Assembly (NCBI RefSeq): GCF_030767025.1
Contig: NZ_JASITE010000010.1
Location: 186,001-250,000 of the forward strand
Direction of reading: 5' to 3'
DNA length: 64,000 nucleotides
DNA from: Nocardia sp. CC227C
GTDB lineage: Bacteria > Actinomycetota > Actinomycetes > Mycobacteriales > Mycobacteriaceae
The stretch's first letter is position 1. Every line of letters begins with the position of its first letter. The position numbers and the translations under genes are program-made. The notes under the pieces are model-generated. The model was not told the origin of the DNA, ran no database searches, and saw only the letters and a list, made by a program, of their open reading frames with translations. This document shows, piece after piece, positions 42,081 to 50,545 of the stretch.

Positions 42081-43133
42081 ATGACCACAGCTGCCGCCTA
42101 TGCCGTTTCCGCACCGGATGGCCACTTCGAGAAGGTCGCCATCGAACGCCGTGACCTCGGTCCGCACGACGTGCTCATCGATATCGAGTACGCGGGCATC
42201 TGCCACTCCGACATCCACACCGCCCGGGACGAATGGGGCGGCGCGAAGTACCCGTGCGTGCCCGGCCACGAGATCGCGGGCCATGTCGCCGCGGTCGGCT
42301 CGGCCGTCACCAGGTTCCAGGCCGGGGATCGGGTGGGCGTGGGCTGCATGGTGGATTCCTGCGGACAGTGCGAACCCTGTCTGGCCGGGGAGGAGCAGTA
42401 CTGCGTCCCGGGCGCGACCATGACCTACAACACGCCCGTGCCGGAGGAGTTCCAGCCCGGCGGGTACACCCTCGGCGGCTATTCGACCCAGATCGTGGTG
42501 ACCGAGAACTTCGTGGTGTCCATTCCCGAGGGCATCGGGCTCGATGTCGCCGCGCCGCTGCTGTGCGCGGGCATCACGCTGTTCTCCCCGCTGCGGCATT
42601 GGAACGCCGGTCCCGGCAAGCGCGTCGGCATTATCGGCATGGGCGGGCTCGGACATGTCGGCGTGAAGATCGCGGCCGCCATGGGCGCGGAGGTCACCGT
42701 GCTCAGCCATTCGCTGAGCAAGGAGGCCGACGGACGCAAGTTCGGCGCGCACCACTACTACGCCACCAGCGACAAGCAGACCTTCCGCGACCTGCGCGGC
42801 CACTTCGATCTGATCATCAATACGGTGTCGGCCGATCTGCCCATCGACAGCTACCTCAAGCTGCTGCGCCTGGACGGCACGCTGGTGATCCTGGGCCTGC
42901 CCGAGAACCCGCTCCAGGTCAAGCCCTTCACCATCGCGGGCTACCGGCGTTCGCTGGCGGGCTCCATGATCGGCGGCATCGCGCAGACCCAGGAGATGCT
43001 GAATTTCTGCGCCGAGCACGGCATCGGCGCGGAGATCGAGACCATATCCGCCGACCGCATCGACGAGGCGTACGAGCGGGTGGTGGCCAGCGATGTGCGC
43101 TACCGCTTCGTCATCGACACCGCCACCATGTGA
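42081..43133 (+). CDS. Zinc-dependent NAD(P) alcohol dehydrogenase (AdhC/CAD-like)
   Basis: A 350-residue medium-chain dehydrogenase. Catalytic zinc site IEYAGICHSDIHTARDEW and PCVPGHEIAGHV, structural zinc cysteines VDSCGQCEPCLAGEEQYC, nucleotide fold RVGIIGMGGLGHVGVKIAAA. Similar to mycobacterial AdhC and YahK-type cinnamyl or aldehyde reductases, which are usually NADPH-dependent; HSLSKEADGRKFGA supports that. ATG 42081. Divergent from the S1C protease gene. Confidence 0.9.
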   Translation: MTTAAAYAVSAPDGHFEKVAIERRDLGPHDVLIDIEYAGICHSDIHTARDEWGGAKYPCVPGHEIAGHVAAVGSAVTRFQAGDRVGVGCMVDSCGQCEPCLAGEEQYCVPGATMTYNTPVPEEFQPGGYTLGGYSTQIVVTENFVVSIPEGIGLDVAAPLLCAGITLFSPLRHWNAGPGKRVGIIGMGGLGHVGVKIAAAMGAEVTVLSHSLSKEADGRKFGAHHYYATSDKQTFRDLRGHFDLIINTVSADLPIDSYLKLLRLDGTLVILGLPENPLQVKPFTIAGYRRSLAGSMIGGIAQTQEMLNFCAEHGIGAEIETISADRIDEAYERVVASDVRYRFVIDTATM

Positions 43134-43207
43134 GTTCGCGCCGAGCGGCGGTGACACGCGGCGGGTCTCCCGGCGCCGGAGGGTGATACGCGGCTACGTT
43201 TGCCGTT

Positions 43208-44419
43208 GTGTCCGAGCATGAAGGTGTTTCCGAACAGGCGGGCCGCGAGCCCGAGAGCGGCGACGAATCCGCGCCTGTACCCGTCTCGTCGGTGCTGCCG
43301 GGCTGGCTGCCGCGGGCGTATCTGCTCGCGGCGGTCACGGTGGCGGCGCTGGTCGTCACCTTCTGGATGTTGCAGGAGCTCAAGGGGCTGCTGACGATTC
43401 TGGTCGTCTCGCTGTTCCTGGCCTTCGCCATCGAACCGGCGGTGAACTGGCTGGCGGCGCGGGGCTGGCGGCGCGGACCCGCGACCGGGGTGGTGTTCCT
43501 GGGCGTGCTGGTGGTGCTGGTCAGTTTCGTCTGGACGCTGGGCGAACTGGTGGTCGAGCAGGTGTCGGCGCTGGTCGACAATGCGCCGCAGTTCGCCGAT
43601 GACGCGGTCCGGTGGATCAATTCGACCTTCCACACCGACTATTCGGGCACCGACATCCAGCGCAAGGCCGCCGAGATGAGCACCTCGCTGGAGAAGTACG
43701 TGGTCGGGCTGGCCGGGGATGTGTGGGGTATCGGCACCACCGCCGTCGGCGTGCTGTTCCAGGCCCTGGGCGTGCTGCTGTTCACCTACTATTTCGCCGC
43801 CGACGGACCGCGGTTCCGCAATGCGGTGTGCTCACTGCTGCCGCCGCAGAAGCAGAAGCATGTGCTGCGGGCATGGGATATCGCGGTGGAGAAGACCGGC
43901 GGGTATCTGTACTCCCGCGCGCTGCTCGCCCTCGCGTCGACGCTCGCGCACTACGCGGCCATGCGGGTGCTCGATCTGCCCTCGGCGTTCGCGCTGGCGC
44001 TGTGGGTGGGCGTGGTGTCCCAGTTCATTCCGACGGTGGGCACCTATCTGGCGGGTGCGCTGCCGGTGATCGTCGCCCTGGCGCAGAGTCCGCGCACCGC
44101 GCTGTGGATCCTGCTGTTCATCGTGCTGTACCAACAGTTCGAGAACTATGTGCTGCAACCGCGGATCACGGCGACCACGCTGGATATGCATCCGGCGGTG
44201 GCCTTCGGGGCGGTGCTGGCGGGCGCGGCGCTGTTCGGCGCGACCGGCGCCCTGCTGGCCATCCCGGTGACGGCGACGGCGCAGGCGTTCATCGGCGCCT
44301 ACATCCGCCGCTACGAGGTGAACGAGCCGACGGACTCACTGAAAACCGGTGGTGCACAGCGTAAACCGTGGCGGGAGTGGCTGCGGCGGCAGCATCCGGC
44401 TCCCGCGCGGAAGGACTGA
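43208..44419 (+). CDS. AI-2E/PerM family transporter
   Basis: A 403-residue integral membrane protein with about seven or eight spans in the AI-2E/PerM arrangement: two N-terminal spans (YLLAAVTVAALVVTFWMLQE, LLTILVVSLFLAFAIEPAVN), a long external helical stretch (residues 110-170) and a C-terminal bundle (LPSAFALALWVGVVSQFIPT, YVLQPRITATTLDMHPAVAF, GATGALLAIPVTATAQAFIG). Members move small molecules or ions; the substrate cannot be told. GTG 43208. Its 3' end lies close to the TnpB scar. Confidence 0.85.
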   Translation: MSEHEGVSEQAGREPESGDESAPVPVSSVLPGWLPRAYLLAAVTVAALVVTFWMLQELKGLLTILVVSLFLAFAIEPAVNWLAARGWRRGPATGVVFLGVLVVLVSFVWTLGELVVEQVSALVDNAPQFADDAVRWINSTFHTDYSGTDIQRKAAEMSTSLEKYVVGLAGDVWGIGTTAVGVLFQALGVLLFTYYFAADGPRFRNAVCSLLPPQKQKHVLRAWDIAVEKTGGYLYSRALLALASTLAHYAAMRVLDLPSAFALALWVGVVSQFIPTVGTYLAGALPVIVALAQSPRTALWILLFIVLYQQFENYVLQPRITATTLDMHPAVAFGAVLAGAALFGATGALLAIPVTATAQAFIGAYIRRYEVNEPTDSLKTGGAQRKPWREWLRRQHPAPARKD

Positions 44420-44475
44420 TCGAGCACGGACCGGACGAGCGCGGCGCTGATGGGCAGGGAGCCAGGCGAGCACAA

Positions 44476-44573
44476 CGCGTGCGGAAGCGCGTCCCGGTGA
44501 AGCGGGAACCTACCGGAGCGGCGCGCAGCGCCGCAGGAGGAATCCCCGGCCCTCAGGCCGGGGAGGACGTCAA
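44476..44573 (+). mobile_element. Remnant 3' end of an IS200/IS605-type (TnpB) element
   Basis: Codons 44491-44577 read VPVKREPTGAARSAAGGIPG then PQAGEDVN, the tail typical of actinobacterial TnpB genes and their right end. The DNA carries the characteristic AGGAATCCCCGGCC...GGCCGGGGAGGACGTCAA hairpin: TCCCCGGCC 44543-44551 pairs with GGCCGGGGA 44556-44564. The 3' end of a tnpB gene, its omega-RNA scaffold and the element's right end normally coincide here. No other TnpB sequence is present. The hairpin may now serve as a terminator between the two convergent genes. Confidence 0.65.
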
Positions 44574-44770
44574 TGCTTGCCCGCCTGTTCGCGCAGCGCC
44601 TTCTTGGCGGCCTCCTGCGCCGTGTCGACCTGCGCGGCGTACTTGCCGCCGGTCTTCTGGTCGATCACATCCCCCGCCTTGTCCACCACCGGCTCCAGCT
44701 TGTCGGCATGCTGCGCCGCCAGATCGGCGGCCTTCCCCGCGGCATCCTTCAAGTTGTCGAACAGTCCCAT
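44570..44770 (-). CDS. MT0933/Rv0909-like antitoxin
   Basis: A 66-residue, highly charged helical protein: MGLFDNLKDAAGKAADLAAQ, HADKLEPVVDKAGDVIDQKT, AAQVDTAQEAAKKALREQ. It is the MT0933-like antitoxin family; in M. tuberculosis Rv0909 pairs with toxin Rv0910. No Rv0910-like SRPBCC toxin is adjacent, so it is unpaired here. Its TGA stop lies within the GACGTCAA end of the TnpB remnant, so the last codons may have been altered by that insertion. AGGAGG-like GGAGGCC sits upstream. Confidence 0.75.
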   Translation of the reverse strand: MGLFDNLKDAAGKAADLAAQHADKLEPVVDKAGDVIDQKTGGKYAAQVDTAQEAAKKALREQAGKH

Positions 44771-44865
44771 CTCGGCCTCCTACCTCGAAAACGTGCGACA
44801 GCAGGCTAACCCGCGCACACCCCCGGAGGGTGGACCTCGCCACGCGCCGCAGCGGTGATCTCGAC

Positions 44866-44881
44866 CTCGAGTGCACTCGAG
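44866..44881. promoter_or_regulatory. Perfect palindrome CTCGAGTGCACTCGAG
   Basis: A 16-bp perfect palindrome in the 254-bp gap between the antitoxin and the MetE-like gene. Size and base pattern resemble MerR/SoxR-type operators lying between -35 and -10 boxes (TCGACC lies just left), but no MerR gene is in the neighbourhood. Could be a leftover operator or a trans-regulated promoter for the leftward antitoxin gene. Confidence 0.4.
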
Positions 44882-45024
44882 TTTCCAGGTTCACACCGCG
44901 ACCCGGGAGCCGCCGGACCCCCGCTGCGGTACGAGAATGCCTGCGACGCCAACGGGACCGGTGCCCGAGCCGACGCGAACGGCGCACGGACGAAAGTCCG
45001 CGCGCCGTTGCGTGATTTCCGTGC

Positions 45025-47367
45025 CTACGCGGGCTTCTCCGCGGCGGCCGCCTCCGCGCGGCGGCGGACGCGGCGGGCCGCGGCGACCAGGTTGCGCAGG
45101 GACGGGTCCAGCTGCCAGTGGTGGCGGGTCTTCAGGCCGCCGTCCGGGTTGGCCCAGAGACGCTGGGGTGTCACGGCTTCCGCCGCGGCGGAGAGCAGTT
45201 CGTCCAGCTCGTCGATATCGGGGATGCGGGCGGAGCGGCTCTCGTAGACGCCGGGGCCGACGCCGTGGGACAGCCCCACCCCCTCGGCGCAATCCTCCTT
45301 CAGGGCATTGAGCACCCATTCGATGGAGCGCGTCGCCACGATGGCGGTCACGTCGGCGTCGAGTTCGTCGATGGCCGCCACCACGTCCTCACGGCTGGAA
45401 TAGCCGATGTGGGTGTGGATCTGGGTTTCCGGCTTGACACCGGAGGTGGCCAGCTTGAACGCGCCGACCGCCCAGCGCAGGTATTCGGGGCGACCCTTCG
45501 GACGCAGCGGCAGCAGTTCGCGAATGGAGGGCTCGTCCACCTGGATGATGGCGATCCCGGCCTTCTCCAGATCCACGACCTCGTCCCGAATCGCGAGCGC
45601 CACCTGGTCCGCCGTCTCGTACAGCGGCTGGTCCTGGCGCACGAACGAACGCGCCAGCATGGTGACCGGGCCGGTGACCATGCCCTTGACCGGCTTGTCG
45701 GTGAGCGACTGCGCGTAGGTGATCCACTCGACCGACATCGGCTTCGGCCGCGCCACGTCGCCGTACAGGATCGGCGGTCGCACACAACGGGATCCGTACA
45801 CCTGCACCCAGCCGAAGTGGGTGGTGGCGAAGCCGTCGAGCAGCTCCGCGAAGTACTGGATCATGTCGTTGCGCTCATGCTCGCCGTGCACCAGCACGTC
45901 GAGTCCGATGTCCTCCTGCAAGCGGATGGTGGCCTCGATCTCGGCCTCGATGCGCTTGCGGTACTCCTCGTAGGACAGCCGTCCCTGACCGAGGTCGTAG
46001 CGCGCCTGGCGGATCGCATTGGTCTGCGGGAAGGAGCCGAGCGTGGTGGCGGGCACCAGCGGCAGGTTCAGCCGCTCCTGCTGGGCGACGCGGCGGATCT
46101 CGTACGGCTCCCGCTCGCGCATATCCGGGGTGATGTTGTAGACCCGGTGCCGCACCGCGTGCTTCTGCTTGAAGTGCACCTCGCGCGGGCGCTTGCGCCA
46201 TTTCGCCGTCACGTCGCCCACGTCCCCACCCGAGCGGCCTTCGGTCAACGCCTTCGCCAGCGAAACCACTTCCAGCACCTTCTGTTTCGCGAAGGCCAGC
46301 CGCTCGGCCACATGCTCCTCGAGCTCGTATTCCACGAGCAGGTCGTAGGGCACGTGCAGCAGCGTGGTGCCGGTGGAGACCACCAGATCCGGGCACACCT
46401 CGGCGATGGCGTTGAGGTATTCCAGCGTCACGTAGCGGTCGGCGCGCCACACATTGGTGCCGCTGATGACGCCCGCGTACAGCCGCTTGCGTTGAATGCC
46501 GGGGATTTTCGCGAGCTCGTCGGGCGTGATCCGATAGCTGGCCAGGTCGAGGCCGATGGCCTCCACCTTGGTGCGCGCCAGAATCTCCAGCGCCGCACCG
46601 AAATCGCCGTACTGTCCGGTCACCAGCAGTCGCGGCCGCAGCGGCGCCTTGGACAGTCGCTCGTAGGTCTTCTCGAACAGTTCCAGCGTGGACGGGGAGC
46701 GCTCGCTGGTGAAGCACGGCTCGTCGAGCTGCACGCAGGTCGCGCCGCGCTTGGCGAGCACCTCGAACAGCTCCTCGTACACCGGCAACAGCCGGTCGAG
46801 CAGTTCCAGCTTGTCGAATTCGGTCTCACCCGGGACATGCCCGGTCTTGGACAGCAGCAGCAGCGACAGCGGGCCGAGCACCACGGGCCGCAGTTCGATG
46901 CCGTGTTCCTCGGCGCGGTCGAATTCGTCGAGCAGCGCCTCGGGGTGCAGCGAGAACCTGGTGTCGGCGTCGAGTTCGGGCTGCCGGTAGTGGTACTGGG
47001 TGTTGAGCAGGCGCACCAGTTCCAGCGGCGGCAGGTCCGGGCGACCGCGCGCCATCAGGAAGTAGAAGTCGAGCGGGTGCAGTTCCTCGCGATACGCCTC
47101 GAACCGCTTCGGCACCGCGCCGAACAGCAGCGCGTTGTCGAGAATGTGGTCGTAGTAGGAGAAGGTGTTGCCGGGGACCTGGGTGAGCCCGGTGGCGGCC
47201 AGCTCGAGGAACTGGCTCTCCTGGATCTCCCGCCCGACCGCGAGCAGGGCCTCCCGGGACGAGGAGCCTTGCCAGTAGGACTCCAGAGCACGCTTCAGTT
47301 CCCGGTGCGGTCCGATCCTCGGATAACCCAGGATGCTCGACCCGAAGCCTTCGCTGACATTGACCAT
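45025..47367 (-). CDS. MetE-like protein lacking most zinc ligands
   Basis: A 780-residue homologue of cobalamin-independent methionine synthase, with both TIM-barrel halves: ILGYPRIGPHRELKRALESY at the start, TQVPGNTFSYYDHILDNAL, TTLGSFPQTNAIRQARYDLG opening the second half, VHGEHERNDMIQYFAELLDG and WVQVYGSRCVRPPI. In MetE the catalytic zinc is held by His, Cys, Glu and Cys. Here the His stays (IHTHIGYS, about residue 653), but the Cys is Gly (655), the Glu is Val (IVATRS, about 677) and the second Cys is Gly (NPDGGLKTR, about 743). It can hardly be a normal methionine synthase. ATG 47367 is preferred over the GTG four codons upstream because the AAGGAG touches that GTG. Confidence 0.85.
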   Translation of the reverse strand: MVNVSEGFGSSILGYPRIGPHRELKRALESYWQGSSSREALLAVGREIQESQFLELAATGLTQVPGNTFSYYDHILDNALLFGAVPKRFEAYREELHPLDFYFLMARGRPDLPPLELVRLLNTQYHYRQPELDADTRFSLHPEALLDEFDRAEEHGIELRPVVLGPLSLLLLSKTGHVPGETEFDKLELLDRLLPVYEELFEVLAKRGATCVQLDEPCFTSERSPSTLELFEKTYERLSKAPLRPRLLVTGQYGDFGAALEILARTKVEAIGLDLASYRITPDELAKIPGIQRKRLYAGVISGTNVWRADRYVTLEYLNAIAEVCPDLVVSTGTTLLHVPYDLLVEYELEEHVAERLAFAKQKVLEVVSLAKALTEGRSGGDVGDVTAKWRKRPREVHFKQKHAVRHRVYNITPDMREREPYEIRRVAQQERLNLPLVPATTLGSFPQTNAIRQARYDLGQGRLSYEEYRKRIEAEIEATIRLQEDIGLDVLVHGEHERNDMIQYFAELLDGFATTHFGWVQVYGSRCVRPPILYGDVARPKPMSVEWITYAQSLTDKPVKGMVTGPVTMLARSFVRQDQPLYETADQVALAIRDEVVDLEKAGIAIIQVDEPSIRELLPLRPKGRPEYLRWAVGAFKLATSGVKPETQIHTHIGYSSREDVVAAIDELDADVTAIVATRSIEWVLNALKEDCAEGVGLSHGVGPGVYESRSARIPDIDELDELLSAAAEAVTPQRLWANPDGGLKTRHHWQLDPSLRNLVAAARRVRRRAEAAAAEKPA

Positions 47368-47642
47368 GAGCGGGGACACTCCTTCCGAGCTGCCGGTCGT
47401 TCAGACCTGATTGCAGCTTATGCCCGTGAGCGAGGGACGCCCGCCATCGGTGTGGAGACGCCCATCAGTGGGGTGGGACGCTCGACCCTCGCCAACGTCC
47501 CGGACGGCAGACCCGGTGAGCCCGTCGCGACGAGACGACTGATCTCGCACGTGTGCGGGTAACTCACCGGGTACGCCCAGAATCGGTTCGGCACCCGACC
47601 GCCGGCACGGGTGCGCAACGGTCGACGGCTCTCGGTCTCCCG

Positions 47643-48539
47643 CTAGGTACGCGCAGCGGCGGACGAGTACTGGTAGAAGCCCGCGCCCGCCTTCTTGCCC
47701 AGCAGGCCCGCTTCGACCATGCGCATGAGCAGCGGGGGCGCGCTGTAGAGCGGCTCCTTGAACTCGGCGTACATGGAGTCGGCGATGGACTTCACGGTGT
47801 CCAGGCCCACCAGGTCGGTCAGCGCGAGCGGGCCCATGGGGTGGGCACAGCCGAGCACCATGGCCTTGTCGACGTCTTCCTTGGTGGCGAACCCCGATTC
47901 GACCATGCGGATGGCCGAGAGCAGGTACGGCACCAGCAGCGCGTTGACCACGAAGCCGGAGCGGTCGGCGGAGCGCACGACCTGCTTGCCGAGCACGTCG
48001 GAGGCGAACGCCTCGGCGCGCTTGGAGACCGAATCGCTGGTCTTGAGGGTGGTGACGAGTTCGACGAGCGGCAGCACCGGCACCGGGTTGAAGAAGTGCA
48101 TGCCCACGACCCGCTCGGGGTTGTTGGTGGCCACGGCGATCTTCATGATCGGGATGGAGGAGGTGTTGGAGGCCAGCACCGCATTGGGATCGGTGACGAC
48201 CTTGTCCAGTTCGGCGAAGATGGCGGTCTTCACGTCCTCGTTCTCCAGCACGGCCTCGACCACCAGCTGGCGGTCGGCGAAGTCGCCGAGGTCGGAGGTG
48301 AAGCGCAGTCGCCAGGCGGCCTGCTCGCGCTCCCGCTCGGTGATCTTGCCGCTGGAGACGCCGCGATCCAGGGACCGCAGGATGCGGGCGCGACCCGCGG
48401 CGGCCAGCTCCCGGGTCTGTTCGAACACGAGCACATCGACGTGTGCCCGCGCGCAGACCTCCGCGATGCCCGCGCCCATCTGTCCGGCGCCGATGACTCC
48501 GACGCGCTGAATCTTCTCGCTGCTCACGTCCCGCTCCAT
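47643..48539 (-). CDS. fadB2: 3-hydroxybutyryl-CoA dehydrogenase
   Basis: A 298-residue NAD-dependent enzyme oxidising 3-hydroxyacyl-CoA in beta-oxidation or butyrate metabolism. RVGVIGAGQMGAGIAEVCAR (NAD fold), LVVEAVLENEDVKTAIFAEL, LASNTSSIPI, GMHFFNPVPVLPLVELV (catalytic His), SGFVVNALLVPYLLSAIRMV and GPLALTDLVGLDTV are complete. ATG 48539 follows GGGGAGG. Lies downstream of aceA in the same direction, as fadB2 follows icl in mycobacteria, but with a terminator between them. The final SSAAART is a short extension. Confidence 0.92.
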   Translation of the reverse strand: MERDVSSEKIQRVGVIGAGQMGAGIAEVCARAHVDVLVFEQTRELAAAGRARILRSLDRGVSSGKITEREREQAAWRLRFTSDLGDFADRQLVVEAVLENEDVKTAIFAELDKVVTDPNAVLASNTSSIPIMKIAVATNNPERVVGMHFFNPVPVLPLVELVTTLKTSDSVSKRAEAFASDVLGKQVVRSADRSGFVVNALLVPYLLSAIRMVESGFATKEDVDKAMVLGCAHPMGPLALTDLVGLDTVKSIADSMYAEFKEPLYSAPPLLMRMVEAGLLGKKAGAGFYQYSSAAART

Positions 48540-48690
48540 TCCGCCTCCCCGCAACTGCTGCGGGCGGCTGATAACCGCTGTGTGAAGGCGTCGGACTGAT
48601 GCTGACCCTGCGCCTTCTTAAGGTCTTTCGATATCCAGTTATAGGAAACGCCCTCCCCGCCGGGGCTGTCGACGGGAAGGGCGGAGAACT

Positions 48691-48722
48691 CCGTCGGGGG
48701 GATCAGGCGATCCCCCCGACGG
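48691..48722 (-). terminator. Terminator hairpin downstream of aceA
   Basis: CCGTCGGGGGGATC (48691-48704), loop AGGC, GATCCCCCCGACGG (48709-48722): a perfect 14-bp stem, 74 bases after the aceA stop and before fadB2. No T-run. Confidence 0.8.
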
Positions 48723-48795
48723 GTTCGGTGTCCCCGGGAGCGGTCGAAGGTGTGATGCGACGGCCGTCCCGAGGCGTGTCCTCAGGCGGGAGTTC

Positions 48796-50085
48796 TCAGT
48801 GGAACTGGCCCTCTTCGGTGGAGCCCTTCAGCGCCGCGGTGGAGGTGTTGGGGTCCACGGTGGTGGCGATGGTGTCGAAGTAGCCGGCACCGACCTCACG
48901 CTGGTGCTTGATGGCGGTGAAGCCACGCTCGGCGGCGGCCTTGAACTCGCGCTCCTGCAGCTCGACGAAGGAGGTCATGCCTTCGCGGGCGTAACCGTAG
49001 GCCAGGTCGAACATGCCGTAGTTGAGCGAGTGGAAGCCGGCCAGGGTGATGAACTGGAACTTGAAGCCCATGGCACCCAGCTCACGCTGGAACTTCGCGA
49101 TGGTCGCGTCGTCCAGGTGCGCCTTCCAGTTGAAGGACGGCGAGCAGTTGTAGGCCAGCAGCTGGTCCGGGAACTCGCCGCGGACGGCCTCGGCGAACTT
49201 GCGGGCGACCTCGAGGTCCGGCACGCCGGTCTCCATCCAGATCAGGTCCGCGTAGGGGGCGTAGGCCTTGGCACGCGCGATGCAGGGCTCGATGCCGTTC
49301 TTCACGCCGAAGAAGCCCTCGGCGGTGCGGGTGCCGTCCAGGAACTCGCGGTCGCGCTCGTCCACATCGGAGGTGATGAGGGTGGCGGCCTCGGCGTCGG
49401 TGCGGGCGATGATCACCGACGGCACGTCGGCGACGTCGGCGGCCAGACGCGCGGAGGTCAGGGTGCGGATGTGCTGCTGGGTGGGGATGAGCACCTTGCC
49501 GCCCAGGTGGCCGCACTTCTTCTCGGAGGCCAGCTGGTCCTCCCAGTGCACGCCGGCGGCGCCGGCGGCGATCATGGCCTTCTGCAGCTCGTAGGCGTTC
49601 AGCGCGCCACCGAAGCCGGCCTCGGCGTCGGCGACGATCGGGGCCAGCCAGTTGGCGACCGAGGTGTCACCCTCGACCTTGGCGATCTCGTCGGCGCGCA
49701 GCAGCGCGTTGTTGATGCGGCGGACCACGGCGGGCACCGAGTTGGCCGGGTACAGCGACTGGTCCGGGTAGGTGTGGCCGGAGAGGTTCGCGTCACCGGC
49801 GACCTGCCAACCGGACAGGTAGATGGCCTTCAGGCCGGCACGGACCTGCTGCACCGCCTGGTTACCGGTGAGGGCGCCCAGGGAGTTGATGTAGTCCTCG
49901 TTGTTGACGAGATCCCAGAGGATCTCGGCGCCGCGACGGGCGAGGGTGTGCTCCTCCACAACGGTGCCCTGCAGCTTCACAACCTGCTCGGCGGTGTAGT
50001 TGCGGGTGATGCCCTTCCAGCGGGGGTTGGTGTCCCAGTCCTTCTGGAGCTCTTCGGCGGTCTTCGGAGTGCCGACAGTCGACAT
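48796..50085 (-). CDS. aceA: Isocitrate lyase
   Basis: A 429-residue glyoxylate-shunt enzyme cleaving isocitrate to succinate and glyoxylate, needed for growth on fatty acids and acetate. Active-site loop SEKKCGHLGGKVLIPTQQHI with catalytic Cys, upstream APIVADAEAGFGGALNAYEL and WEDQLASEKK, RTDAEAATLITSDVDERDRE, and YNCSPSFNWKAHLDD. Matches the prokaryotic Icl1 type. ATG 50085 gives the standard start MSTVGTPKTAEELQKDWDTN. A long leader with repeated TTGC/GCAA elements precedes it. Confidence 0.96.
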   Translation of the reverse strand: MSTVGTPKTAEELQKDWDTNPRWKGITRNYTAEQVVKLQGTVVEEHTLARRGAEILWDLVNNEDYINSLGALTGNQAVQQVRAGLKAIYLSGWQVAGDANLSGHTYPDQSLYPANSVPAVVRRINNALLRADEIAKVEGDTSVANWLAPIVADAEAGFGGALNAYELQKAMIAAGAAGVHWEDQLASEKKCGHLGGKVLIPTQQHIRTLTSARLAADVADVPSVIIARTDAEAATLITSDVDERDREFLDGTRTAEGFFGVKNGIEPCIARAKAYAPYADLIWMETGVPDLEVARKFAEAVRGEFPDQLLAYNCSPSFNWKAHLDDATIAKFQRELGAMGFKFQFITLAGFHSLNYGMFDLAYGYAREGMTSFVELQEREFKAAAERGFTAIKHQREVGAGYFDTIATTVDPNTSTAALKGSTEEGQFH

Positions 50086-50545
50086 CTGTGACTCCACTTC
50101 CTGATTCGGTCTCGGTTGCCCCCTGAAGAGTTCGAACTCTCGCGGTGTCCGAACTCTGCTGGAGCGGCAATTTGCAGGCTTGCAAGTCCTGCGGTGGTTA
50201 CTTCCACACGATGGCACAGGAAAAAATCGCCGTCTACCTGTTGCTAATGCGAATCTCAGCTAGCTTCCGATCATAGTTTGCTAACTCTGCGAAATTTGCG
50301 TGCGAATTGCCACACCCCATCCTACTCGCCGGTAGTGCTGACGTGCGGTTTTGCATAACGCCCGTACTGTTTCGGTGATCCGGACCACCGACATCCGACA
50401 CGCCCGACCGCGGGTTCATGTGAGCACGTTCACATCGAAAACCGCGCCGACCGAGCGTGAGGGCAGCCACTCTCCCGGCCCCCGACGCGGCGGCCTACGC
50501 TGATCGCACGTCCGAAGCGGATGGGGATCGCGCAGGGAGGTACCG
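50086..50545. promoter_or_regulatory. aceA leader and upstream regulatory region
   Basis: 460 bases without a gene between aceA and the lipase gene. It contains a perfect palindrome AGAGTTCGAACTCT at 50127-50140, TTTGCAGGCTTGCAAG at 50171-50186, AGTTTGCTAACT at 50275-50286 and GAAATTTGCG at 50291-50300. The TTTGC/GCAAA elements resemble sites of RamB, the regulator of acetate genes and isocitrate lyase in corynebacteria and mycobacteria. The part near 50340-50545 is probably the lipase promoter. Confidence 0.5.

Noticed and set aside
44420..45015. Continuous forward frame across the TnpB scar and antitoxin gene
   Set aside because: Only the VPVKREPTG...GEDVN portion resembles a known protein; the remainder is antisense to the antitoxin gene and of biased composition.
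47368..47642. Search for a cobalamin or SAM riboswitch upstream of the MetE-like gene
   Set aside because: A GGGAGACCGAGAGCC stretch near 47630 looked faintly like a B12 box, but it lies at the wrong end and the conserved core elements are missing.
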